Part shown: positions 1 to 5,731 of the stretch, in pieces | How the letters are laid out: each line of letters opens with the position of its first letter | Position numbering within the stretch: the first letter of the stretch is position 1 | DNA from: DATDOO01 sp035293245 | GTDB lineage: Bacteria > Pseudomonadota > Gammaproteobacteria > Methylococcales > Methylococcaceae | Assembly: GCA_035293245.1 (NCBI GenBank) | Contig: DATDOO010000209.1 | Location: 1-6,724, forward strand | Reading direction: 5' to 3' | Length of the DNA: 6,724 nucleotides | The notes under the pieces: generated by a model | Database searches by the model: none | The model's input: only the letters and a program-made list of their open reading frames with translations | Told to the model about the DNA's origin: nothing | Made by a program: the position numbers and the translations under genes

Positions 1-1
1 C

Positions 2-406
2 GAGCGGGAAACCGGGCGCGAGGCCCGCGATGCGGAAGTGGCGGCGCTGCTGGGCATCGATATCGCGGAGTACCATCAGATCCTGCTGGACGGGACCGCG
101 TGCCGCATTTTCAGCCTGGACGAGATGCGCGAGGAGGACGAGACCCTGCTGGAGCGCTGCCCCAGCCCGGAGGCCGGACCGCCGGACCACTTGGCGCGGG
201 AGGGTTTCCAGACCGCGCTGGCCGGCGCCATCGATGCCCTGCCGGAGCGGGAAAAGCTGGTCGTGGCGCTGTATTACGACGAAGAGCTGAACCTGAAGGA
301 AATCGGCGCGGTGATCGGCGTCGGGGAGTCGCGGGTCTGTCAGATTCACGGCCAAGCCATGCTGCGCCTGCGCGCGGCGCTGAAGGACTGGCTGGAGAGG
401 AGTTAG
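2..406 (+). CDS. fliA: RNA polymerase sigma-28 factor FliA, C-terminal part (5' truncated by window edge)
   Basis: This is the last 134 residues of a flagellar sigma factor; the reading frame is open from base 2 and the true start lies upstream of the window. FliA directs RNA polymerase to late flagellar and chemotaxis promoters and is held inactive by FlgM until the hook is complete. The visible part begins in sigma region 3 (ETGREARDAEVAALLGI, then the EYHQ segment and FSLDEM). It ends with region 4, where LPEREKLVVALYYDEELNLKEIG leads into the helix-turn-helix IGVGESRVCQIHGQAMLRLR that reads the -35 element. The YYDEELNLKEIG and ESRVCQ strings are typical of FliA rather than of other sigma-70 members. 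It ends with TAG at 404-406, and that stop forms part of the first copy of the CTAG-rich repeat. An internal ATG at 38 is not a real start because homology continues upstream of it. Confidence 0.93.
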   Translation, partial: ERETGREARDAEVAALLGIDIAEYHQILLDGTACRIFSLDEMREEDETLLERCPSPEAGPPDHLAREGFQTALAGAIDALPEREKLVVALYYDEELNLKEIGAVIGVGESRVCQIHGQAMLRLRAALKDWLERS

Positions 407-475
407 GGACTAGAGGCTAGGGACTAGAGGGGAAGGGTTTTCTGGAATTTCTTGCCCCTGATCCCTAGCCTCTAG
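404..475. repeat. CTAG-rich direct repeat and long inverted repeat between fliA and cheY
   Basis: A 13-nt unit, tagggactagagg, occurs at 404-416 and again at 418-430 with a 14-nt period. The segment ctagaggctaggga (410-423) is a perfect 14-nt inverted match to tccctagcctctag (462-475). Inside the loop, agggg (428-432) can also pair with cccct (455-459), and aag (433-435) with ctt (451-453), which would make a long interrupted hairpin. Five CTAG tetramers fall within 66 bases; I found only two others, near 1480 and 4993. The hairpin sits just after the fliA stop and could slow or end transcription, but no T-run follows it, so it is not a standard intrinsic terminator. It may instead be a dispersed intergenic repeat. 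Confidence 0.75.
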
Positions 476-514
476 CCCTTCATAATTAATATTAGCGTTC
501 CGAGGTAGAGAGCG
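476..514 (+). promoter_or_regulatory. AT-rich leader before cheY with Shine-Dalgarno sequence
   Basis: Bases 479-494 are strongly AT-rich (ttcataattaatatta) in an otherwise GC-rich window, which fits a leader or promoter region. A TAATAT hexamer at 487-492 resembles a -10 box, but I see no matching -35 box at the usual distance and no convincing sigma-28 or sigma-54 site. The clearer signal is gaggt at 502-506, which lies 8 nt before a TTG codon at 515 but 20 nt before the ATG at 527. This favours the TTG start for cheY. Confidence 0.35.
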
Positions 515-901
515 TTGGACAGAAACATGAAAATCCTGGTCGTGGACGACTTCTCCACGATGCGGCGCATCATCAAGAATCTGCTCGCCGATCTTGGTTT
601 CAAGAACATCCAGGAAGCCGACGACGGCCAGACCGCGTTGCCCAAGCTGGTGGGCGGCGATTTCGACTTCCTGATCACCGACTGGAACATGCCGGGCATG
701 ACCGGCATCGACCTCCTCCGTGCCGTGCGCGCCAATCCCGAACTGGCGGGCCTGCCGGTGCTGATGGTGACCGCCGAGGCCAAGCGCGAGCAGATCATCG
801 AAGCCGCCCAGGCCGGGGTCAACGGCTACATCATCAAGCCATTCACCGCCCAGACGCTCAAGGAGAAGATCGAGAAGATCTTCGAGCGCATCGACGGTTG
901 A
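515..901 (+). CDS. cheY: Chemotaxis response regulator CheY
   Basis: Single-domain receiver protein, 128 aa from TTG 515 or 124 aa from ATG 527. CheA phosphorylates it; phospho-CheY then leaves the receptor array and binds FliM/FliN at the flagellar switch to change rotation. Using the TTG start, the acidic pocket is D11-D12 (VVDDFSTMRR), the phosphoacceptor is D56 (ITDWNMPGMTG), the switch residues are T86 (MVTAEAKRE) and Y105 (NGYIIKPF), and the conserved lysine is K108. All key residues are present and the spacing is almost that of the 129-aa E. coli protein. The TTG start is preferred because gaggt at 502-506 is well placed for it, and because MDRNMKIL resembles the longer N-terminus I recall from Vibrio and Shewanella CheY. 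ATG 527 gives the Pseudomonas-like start MKILVVDD and remains possible. The neighbouring cheZ encodes its phosphatase. Confidence 0.95.
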   Translation: MDRNMKILVVDDFSTMRRIIKNLLADLGFKNIQEADDGQTALPKLVGGDFDFLITDWNMPGMTGIDLLRAVRANPELAGLPVLMVTAEAKREQIIEAAQAGVNGYIIKPFTAQTLKEKIEKIFERIDG

Positions 902-919
902 CGCCCCTCAATAATAAGA

Positions 920-925
920 AAGGAG
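920..925 (+). promoter_or_regulatory. Ribosome binding site of cheZ
   Basis: AAGGAG lies 6 nt before ATG 932 and decides the start. A closer ATG at 927 is followed at once by GCA TGA, so it cannot start cheZ. Confidence 0.8.
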
Positions 926-931
926 AATGGC

Positions 932-1681
932 ATGACCCGGAGTTCCCCAGTCGACGCGAACCGGTTGCGGCAGGCGAAAGCGCTGGCGCAGGCGCTGGAG
1001 CGGGACGACCACGTCGAGGCGGACCGCCTGCTTGACGAACTGGCGGAAGCGCGCGACGCGCTGCTGTTCCAGGAACTCGGCCGGCTGACCCGCCAGTTGC
1101 ACGAGGCCATGACGGGTTTTTCCCTGGACAGCCGGCTTGCGGAACTGGCCGAGCGCGACATCCCCGACGCCAAGGAGCGCCTGAATTACGTGGTCACCAT
1201 GACCGAGCAGGCGGCCAACACCACGCTCAACGCCATCGACGAGATTCTCCCGGTGACTGACAAACTCTCCGGCGAGGCGAGCGAACTCGCCGACCAGTGG
1301 ACCCGGTTCCTGCAGCGGGAAATGCCCTTCGACGAATTCAAGTCGATGAGCCAGCATCTGGGCGATCATTTCGTCACGACCCGCGACGGCTTAGGGCTCA
1401 TCCAGGGCAAACTGAACGAAGTGCTGATGGCCCAGGGGTTCCAGGACATCACCGGCCAGATCATCAAGCGCGTTATCCTGCTAGTGCAGGACGTGGAGTT
1501 GAACATGGTCGAACTGATCCGCATCGCCGGCAAAAGAGCCCCGCTCGCCGTTTCCACCGCGGGTGAGGAGCCGCACGACTTCGTGCCGGGGCCGGTGGTG
1601 CCGGGCGTGGACGACCGCCAGGGCGACACCGTCGCCAGCCAGGACGACGTGGACGACTTGCTGTCCAGCCTGGGTTTTTGA
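932..1681 (+). CDS. cheZ: CheY-P phosphatase CheZ
   Basis: Protein of 249 aa that speeds dephosphorylation of CheY-P, ending the switch signal. In the known family it is a dimer forming a long four-helix bundle. The sequence is largely helical and polar. The catalytic segment is MAQGFQDITGQIIKRVI at about residues 166-182, with D172 and Q176 equivalent to E. coli D143 and Q147; the glutamine reaches into the CheY active site and orients water. After a flexible Gly/Pro/Asp-rich linker (about 205-235) the protein ends in SQDDVDDLLSSLGF (236-249), the CheY-tethering peptide, almost the same as the E. coli tail. It is somewhat longer than the 214-aa E. coli protein, mainly in the N-terminal part and the linker. 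The start is set by AAGGAG at 920-925. It lies 30 bp after cheY and 28 bp before cheA. Its tail peptide strongly resembles motifs in the adjacent CheA. Confidence 0.95.
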   Translation: MTRSSPVDANRLRQAKALAQALERDDHVEADRLLDELAEARDALLFQELGRLTRQLHEAMTGFSLDSRLAELAERDIPDAKERLNYVVTMTEQAANTTLNAIDEILPVTDKLSGEASELADQWTRFLQREMPFDEFKSMSQHLGDHFVTTRDGLGLIQGKLNEVLMAQGFQDITGQIIKRVILLVQDVELNMVELIRIAGKRAPLAVSTAGEEPHDFVPGPVVPGVDDRQGDTVASQDDVDDLLSSLGF

Positions 1682-1709
1682 AGGCCGAAGCGACACCGGG
1701 ACTTGAGCC

Positions 1710-3902
1710 ATGGCCATCGACCTGAACGACGAGATTCTGCAGGACTTTCTGGTGGAGGCGGGGGAGATCCTCGAGCAGTTGGGCGAGCAACTGGTCGAGC
1801 TCGAACAGCGCCCGGACGATTACGACCTGCTGAACGCCATTTTCCGCGGGTTCCATACCGTCAAGGGCGGGGCGGGCTTTCTTGCCATCCACGCCCTGGT
1901 GGAGACCTGCCATAAAGCCGAGGACGTGTTCAACGTGCTCCGCCAAGGCGAGCGCCGCGTCACCCCCGCCCTGATGGACGTGGTGTTGCAGGTGCTCGAC
2001 GTGGTCAACGGCATGTTCCAGCAAGTGCGCGCCGGCATCGACCCCGAACCCGCCAACGCCGACTTGCTGGAGCGGCTCCGCTCCTTTGCCTCCGCGGCCG
2101 CCGGCGCGGAGGAACCGGTTGCCGCCCAGCCCGCACCCGCCCCCGCAAAACCAACCCCCAAGCCTTCGCGCGCCGTCGCGCCCGCCAGCGTGGTGGAGCA
2201 GGCGCTCGACGCCATGCTCGACGCCGGCGCCCCGTCCGCCGCCGCGTCCCCGGATGCGGACGCCATCACCGAGGACGAATTCGAGGCCCTCCTCGACGAA
2301 CTGCACGGCCAGGGCCAGGCGCCGGGCGCTGCAACCGCCGGCGGGGAGATTACCGAGGACGAATTCGAGCAACTGCTGGACGAATTGCACGGCAAGGGCA
2401 GGAAGCCCGGCGTTGCAAAAGCCCCGGCGGGGACGAAATCGGGCGCCGGGAAGAAAGAGAAAACCGTCGCGCCGCCGCCCGTCGTTCCGACTCCCGCTTC
2501 CGCGGCACCCCCTGCGGTTGGGGCGGACGAAATCACCGATGACGAATTCGAGCGTTTGCTCGACGACCTGCACGGCAAGGGGCAGCCGCCCCGCGTTCCC
2601 GCCGCCGTCCAGCCGCACGCCGCGCCGGTCCGCCCTGCCGCCCACGAGGACGAGGAAGGCGGAGCCGCCGAGGAGCGCCGTGCGCCGGTCGCCGCAGCCG
2701 GCAAGACCGCCGCCCCGGCCCAGCCCGCCGCGGAAACCACGGTGCGGGTGGATACCCAGCGCCTGGACGAGATCATGAACATGGTCGGCGAGCTGGTGCT
2801 GGTGCGCAACCGCCTGCAGAACCTCAAGCTGACCCTGAACGACGAGCAGATCGCCAAGGCGGTGGAAAACCTGGACGTGGTCACCTCCGACCTGCAATTG
2901 GCGGTGATGAAGACCCGCATGCAGCCGATCAAGAAGGTGTTCGGCCGCTTCCCGCGCGTGGTGCGCGATCTGGCCAGGAGCCTGAAAAAGGAAGTGAACC
3001 TGGAACTGCGCGGCGAGGAAACCGATCTGGACAAGAATCTGGTCGAGGCCTTGGCCGATCCCTTGGTGCACCTGGTGCGCAACGCCGTGGACCACGGCAT
3101 CGAAATGCCCGACGAGCGGGCGGCGGCGGGAAAGCGGCGCGAAGGTACGGTCATCCTCACCGCGTCCCAGGAGGGCAATCACATCCAGCTCACCATCGAG
3201 GACGACGGCAAGGGCATGGACCCCGACCTGCTGCGCCGCAAGGCGGTGGAAAAGGGCTTGACGGATGCGGAAGGCGCGGCGCGCCTGGATGCGCGCGAGT
3301 GCTTCAACCTGATCTTCCTGCCGGGATTTTCCACCAAGACCGAGATTTCCGACGTGTCCGGGCGCGGGGTGGGCATGGACGTGGTCAAGACCCGCATCTC
3401 GCAGATGAACGGCTCGGTGGAAATCGACTCGGCGGCGGGCAAAGGCAGCCGCATCGTCATCAAGCTGCCGCTGACCCTGGCCATCATGCCGACCCTGATG
3501 GTGCGCCTGTCCCAGCAGATTTTCGCCCTGCCTCTCTCCAGTGTCGTGGAAATCCTCGACCTGGATCTGGGCAAGACCAATACCGTGGACGGCCGGCTGG
3601 TGGTGGTGGTGCGCGAGCGGGCCATGCCGCTGTTCTATCTCAGCGAGTGGCTGATCCGCGACCGCTATTTCGGCGAGGAAAGAAGGAAAAAGGTGCGCGG
3701 CCACGTGGTGGTGGTCAGCGCCGCGGGGCGGCATGTGGGCTTCGTGGTCGATCACCTCATCGGACAGGAGGAAGTGGTCATCAAGGCGCTGGGGGCCAAG
3801 CTCAGGACCGTGCCGGGTCTGGCCGGGGCCACCATTACCGGCGACGGCATGATCGCCCTGATCCTGGATGTGCCCGGTCTGGTCAGGCATTACGTCTCCT
3901 GA
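1710..3902 (+). CDS. cheA: Chemotaxis histidine kinase CheA
   Basis: Protein of 730 aa; cytoplasmic kinase that works with CheW and receptors, autophosphorylates on a histidine and passes phosphate to CheY and CheB. Domains in order: P1 phosphotransfer (about 1-125) with H49 in FHTVKGGAGF; a long Ala/Pro-rich linker (about 128-343); P3 dimerisation (about 345-405, TVRVDTQRLDEIMNMVGELVLVRNRL); P4 ATP-binding domain (about 406-587) with N box LVRNAVDHGIE (455-465), G1 box DDGKGMD (498-504) and GRGVGMD (551-557); P5 CheW-like regulatory domain (about 588-730). No compact P2 domain is recognisable. The linker instead has three copies of an ITEDEFEALLDELHG-like motif at 186-200, 214-228 and 275-289. 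The start is ATG 1710 with only a modest ggga (1698-1701) upstream, but the N-terminus MAIDLNDEILQDFLVEAGEILEQL fits the family well. Intact, with all catalytic boxes present. Confidence 0.96.
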   Translation: MAIDLNDEILQDFLVEAGEILEQLGEQLVELEQRPDDYDLLNAIFRGFHTVKGGAGFLAIHALVETCHKAEDVFNVLRQGERRVTPALMDVVLQVLDVVNGMFQQVRAGIDPEPANADLLERLRSFASAAAGAEEPVAAQPAPAPAKPTPKPSRAVAPASVVEQALDAMLDAGAPSAAASPDADAITEDEFEALLDELHGQGQAPGAATAGGEITEDEFEQLLDELHGKGRKPGVAKAPAGTKSGAGKKEKTVAPPPVVPTPASAAPPAVGADEITDDEFERLLDDLHGKGQPPRVPAAVQPHAAPVRPAAHEDEEGGAAEERRAPVAAAGKTAAPAQPAAETTVRVDTQRLDEIMNMVGELVLVRNRLQNLKLTLNDEQIAKAVENLDVVTSDLQLAVMKTRMQPIKKVFGRFPRVVRDLARSLKKEVNLELRGEETDLDKNLVEALADPLVHLVRNAVDHGIEMPDERAAAGKRREGTVILTASQEGNHIQLTIEDDGKGMDPDLLRRKAVEKGLTDAEGAARLDARECFNLIFLPGFSTKTEISDVSGRGVGMDVVKTRISQMNGSVEIDSAAGKGSRIVIKLPLTLAIMPTLMVRLSQQIFALPLSSVVEILDLDLGKTNTVDGRLVVVVRERAMPLFYLSEWLIRDRYFGEERRKKVRGHVVVVSAAGRHVGFVVDHLIGQEEVVIKALGAKLRTVPGLAGATITGDGMIALILDVPGLVRHYVS
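2265..2576 (+). repeat. Three copies of a 15-residue motif in the CheA linker
   Basis: Within cheA, residues 186-200, 214-228 and 275-289 (nt 2265-2309, 2349-2393 and 2532-2576) read ITEDEFEALLDELHG, ITEDEFEQLLDELHG and ITDDEFERLLDDLHG, each followed by a GKG- or GQG-like turn. The 12-nt core gacgaattcgag is identical in all three (2274-2285, 2358-2369, 2541-2552), so the match includes codon choice as well as protein. Spacers are of low complexity, rich in Ala, Pro, Gly and Lys. The motif aligns without gaps to the CheY-binding tail of CheZ encoded just upstream. The motifs should form short acidic amphipathic helices; a docking role is my inference. Confidence 0.88.
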
Positions 3903-3929
3903 CTCCGCCCAGCCCGCGAGAATGAAACC

Positions 3930-4973
3930 ATGACAATCCGCGTGCTGGTGGTCGACGATTCCGGGTTCATGCGCCGGCTGGTCGCGGAGATGCTGCGCGA
4001 CGACAAGGATATCGAAATCGTCGGCCAGGCGGCCAACGGCGCCGACGCGGTGCGGCTCGCCGCGCAACTGAAACCGGACGTCATCACCATGGACGTGGAA
4101 ATGCCGGTGATGGACGGCATCGCCGCCACCCGGCGGATCATGCGCGAATCGCCGGCACCGATCCTGATGTTTTCCGTGTGCACCTATGCCGGCGCCAAGG
4201 CGACCCTGGATGCCCTGGACGCGGGGGCGATGGATTTTTTGGCCAAGCAGATTGAGGGAACGGGAAGCCATATCGCCGCGGTGCGCCGGATGCTGCGGGA
4301 AAAAGTGCGCATCCTGGCGGCGCAGGCCGCGCGTCTTCGGCGGCGTGCCGAAACGCCTTTGCCGGCCGCCGCCGCGCCTAAAATCGCGCCGCCCCTTTCC
4401 GCCGTGCGCGGCGTCCGCCTGGTGGCCATCGCCGCTTCCACCGGCGGGCCGGTGGCCTTGCAGACCTTGCTGACCCGGTTGCCGAAGACGTTTCCGCTCC
4501 CTTTGCTGCTCGTCCAGCACATGCCGGCCAATTTCACCCGGAGTTTCGCCGAGCGGCTCGACCAGCTGTGCCGCATTCGCGTCAAGGAAGCCGAGCAGGG
4601 GGAAGTCGTCCAGCCCGGCGTCGCTTACCTCGCGCCGGGCGGCTGCCAGATGGAGTTGTCCGAGGGAGCCGTCAAATCGCTCCGGATCAGGGAGGGCGGG
4701 GCGGACGAGCTGTACCGGCCCTGCGCCGACATCACCTTCACCTCCATCGCCCGGCACTTCCCCGCCAAGGTTCTCGCCGTGGTGCTCACCGGCATGGGAG
4801 TGGACGGGCGGATGGGGGCGAAGCGGCTCAAGGAACACGGCGCTTTCGTCTGGGCCCAGGACGAGGAGAGCTGCACGGTGTACGGCATGCCCAGGGCCAT
4901 CGCCGAAGCCGGCTTGGCCGACGCCGTTTACGACCTGAACGAAATGGCGGATGCGTTGGGAGCGCTGACATGA
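3930..4973 (+). CDS. cheB: Protein-glutamate methylesterase CheB
   Basis: Protein of 347 aa; removes methyl groups from receptor glutamates (and deamidates glutamines) for adaptation, and is activated by phosphate from CheA. The N-terminal receiver (about 1-120) has D9-D10 (VVDDSGFMRR), phosphoacceptor D55 (VITMDVEMPVMDG), S82 and K106. A linker (about 125-160) is rich in Arg, Ala and Pro. The C-terminal esterase (about 161-345) shows S170 in AIAASTGGP, H197 in LLVQHMPANFT and D292 in LTGMGVDG, which form the Ser-His-Asp triad. In the receiver, the lysine region reads DFLAKQIEG where related proteins usually have a PKR- or KP-like string. The ATG at 3930 is preceded by weak gaga (3918-3921), and a four-codon ORF (ATG 3922) ends on it. 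The stop overlaps the motC start by ATGA. No cheR is seen in the window. Confidence 0.95.
   Translation: MTIRVLVVDDSGFMRRLVAEMLRDDKDIEIVGQAANGADAVRLAAQLKPDVITMDVEMPVMDGIAATRRIMRESPAPILMFSVCTYAGAKATLDALDAGAMDFLAKQIEGTGSHIAAVRRMLREKVRILAAQAARLRRRAETPLPAAAAPKIAPPLSAVRGVRLVAIAASTGGPVALQTLLTRLPKTFPLPLLLVQHMPANFTRSFAERLDQLCRIRVKEAEQGEVVQPGVAYLAPGGCQMELSEGAVKSLRIREGGADELYRPCADITFTSIARHFPAKVLAVVLTGMGVDGRMGAKRLKEHGAFVWAQDEESCTVYGMPRAIAEAGLADAVYDLNEMADALGALT
4958..4962 (+). promoter_or_regulatory. Ribosome binding site of motC inside the cheB 3' end
   Basis: GGGAG lies 7 nt before ATG 4970 and 16 nt before the second candidate ATG at 4979, so it selects 4970. Being inside cheB, it fits translational coupling through the overlapping ATGA at 4970-4973. 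Confidence 0.7.
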
Positions 4974-5725
4974 AGCGAATGGATTATCTGACCCTAGGCG
5001 GCCTGTTCCTCGGCCTGCTGGCGATCATCGGCGGCAACTGGATGGAAGGCGGGCACATCGATTCCCTGGCCAACGGGCCGGCCATCGTCATCGTCTTCGG
5101 CGGGACGCTCGGCGCAGTGCTGTTGCAGACCCCCTGGCACACTTTCCGCCACGCCATCGGCCTGTTGCGCTGGCTGGTGATTCCGCCGTCCCTCGACCTG
5201 CCGGAACTGATCCAGAAAATCGTCGACTGGAGCAGTCAGGCGCGGCGCGACGGCCTCCTGGGCCTGGAACAGCATATCGACGACGAGCCGGACCTCTTCC
5301 TGCGCAAGGGCTTGCAACTCCTGGTGGACGGCAACGAACCGGCGGTGGTGCGCGCCAACCTGGACGTGGAAGTGGCGATCGGCGAACAGGGCGATTTGCA
5401 CGCCTCGCAAGTGTATGCGGCGATGGGCGGGTATTCGCCCACCATCGGCATCATCGGCGCGGTGATGGGGCTGATTCACGTCATGCAGAACCTCTCCGAC
5501 CCCAGCAAGCTGGGCGCCGGCATCGCCACGGCTTTCGTGGCGACCATCTACGGCGTGGGCATGGCCAATCTGCTGTTTCTCCCGATCGCCGGCAAGCTCA
5601 GGGCGCATGTGCAGGCGCGCACCCGGCGCCGGGAGCTGATCATCGAAGGACTGCTCGCCATCGCCGAGGGCGAGAATCCCAAGAATATCGAATCCAAGCT
5701 GCAGGGCTTCATCCAGGAAGGGTGA
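4970..5725 (+). CDS. motC: Flagellar stator protein MotC (MotA/PomA family)
   Basis: Protein of 251 aa; inner-membrane stator subunit that, with MotD, converts ion flow into torque on the rotor. Four membrane segments are visible at about 5-22 (LTLGGLFLGLLAIIGG), 36-54 (GPAIVIVFGGTLGAVLLQ), 148-170 (VYAAMGGYSPTIGIIGAVMGLIH) and 183-207 (AGIATAFVATIYGVGMANLLFLPIA). A large cytoplasmic loop lies between segments 2 and 3 and carries ARRDGLLGLE (91-100), where family members have the charged residues that contact FliG, and RKGLQLLVDG (112-121). P157 in GYSPTIG matches the conserved proline near the ion path. The C-terminal end AEGENPKNIESKLQGF is typical of PomA/MotC. The match is closer to Pseudomonas MotC and Vibrio PomA than to E. 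coli MotA. Whether it uses protons or sodium cannot be told from this gene. The reading frame is open further upstream, but cheB covers that stretch. Confidence 0.92.
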   Translation: MKRMDYLTLGGLFLGLLAIIGGNWMEGGHIDSLANGPAIVIVFGGTLGAVLLQTPWHTFRHAIGLLRWLVIPPSLDLPELIQKIVDWSSQARRDGLLGLEQHIDDEPDLFLRKGLQLLVDGNEPAVVRANLDVEVAIGEQGDLHASQVYAAMGGYSPTIGIIGAVMGLIHVMQNLSDPSKLGAGIATAFVATIYGVGMANLLFLPIAGKLRAHVQARTRRRELIIEGLLAIAEGENPKNIESKLQGFIQEG

Positions 5726-5731
5726 GAACTT

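Noticed and set aside
38..406. fliA starting at the ATG at base 38
   Set aside because: Sigma region 3 similarity continues upstream of it to the window edge, so the gene is truncated by the window rather than short.
410..475. The inverted repeat as a rho-independent terminator of fliA
   Set aside because: No T-run follows the stem on either strand, and the loop is long; listed as a repeat instead.
487..492. TAATAT as a sigma-70 -10 box for cheY
   Set aside because: No -35 hexamer is present at 16-18 nt upstream, where the CTAG repeat arm lies, so it is mentioned only as part of the AT-rich leader.
1820..3178. Ser/Ala/Arg-rich minus-strand reading frame of 452 codons inside cheA
   Set aside because: Low-complexity shadow of the cheA coding strand with no recognisable protein features.
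1473..4838. Open reading frame of 1121 codons on the minus strand across cheZ, cheA and cheB
   Set aside because: It lies opposite three well-recognised genes, is rich in His, Gly, Arg and Gln as expected for the antisense of GC-rich coding DNA, and shows no known domain.
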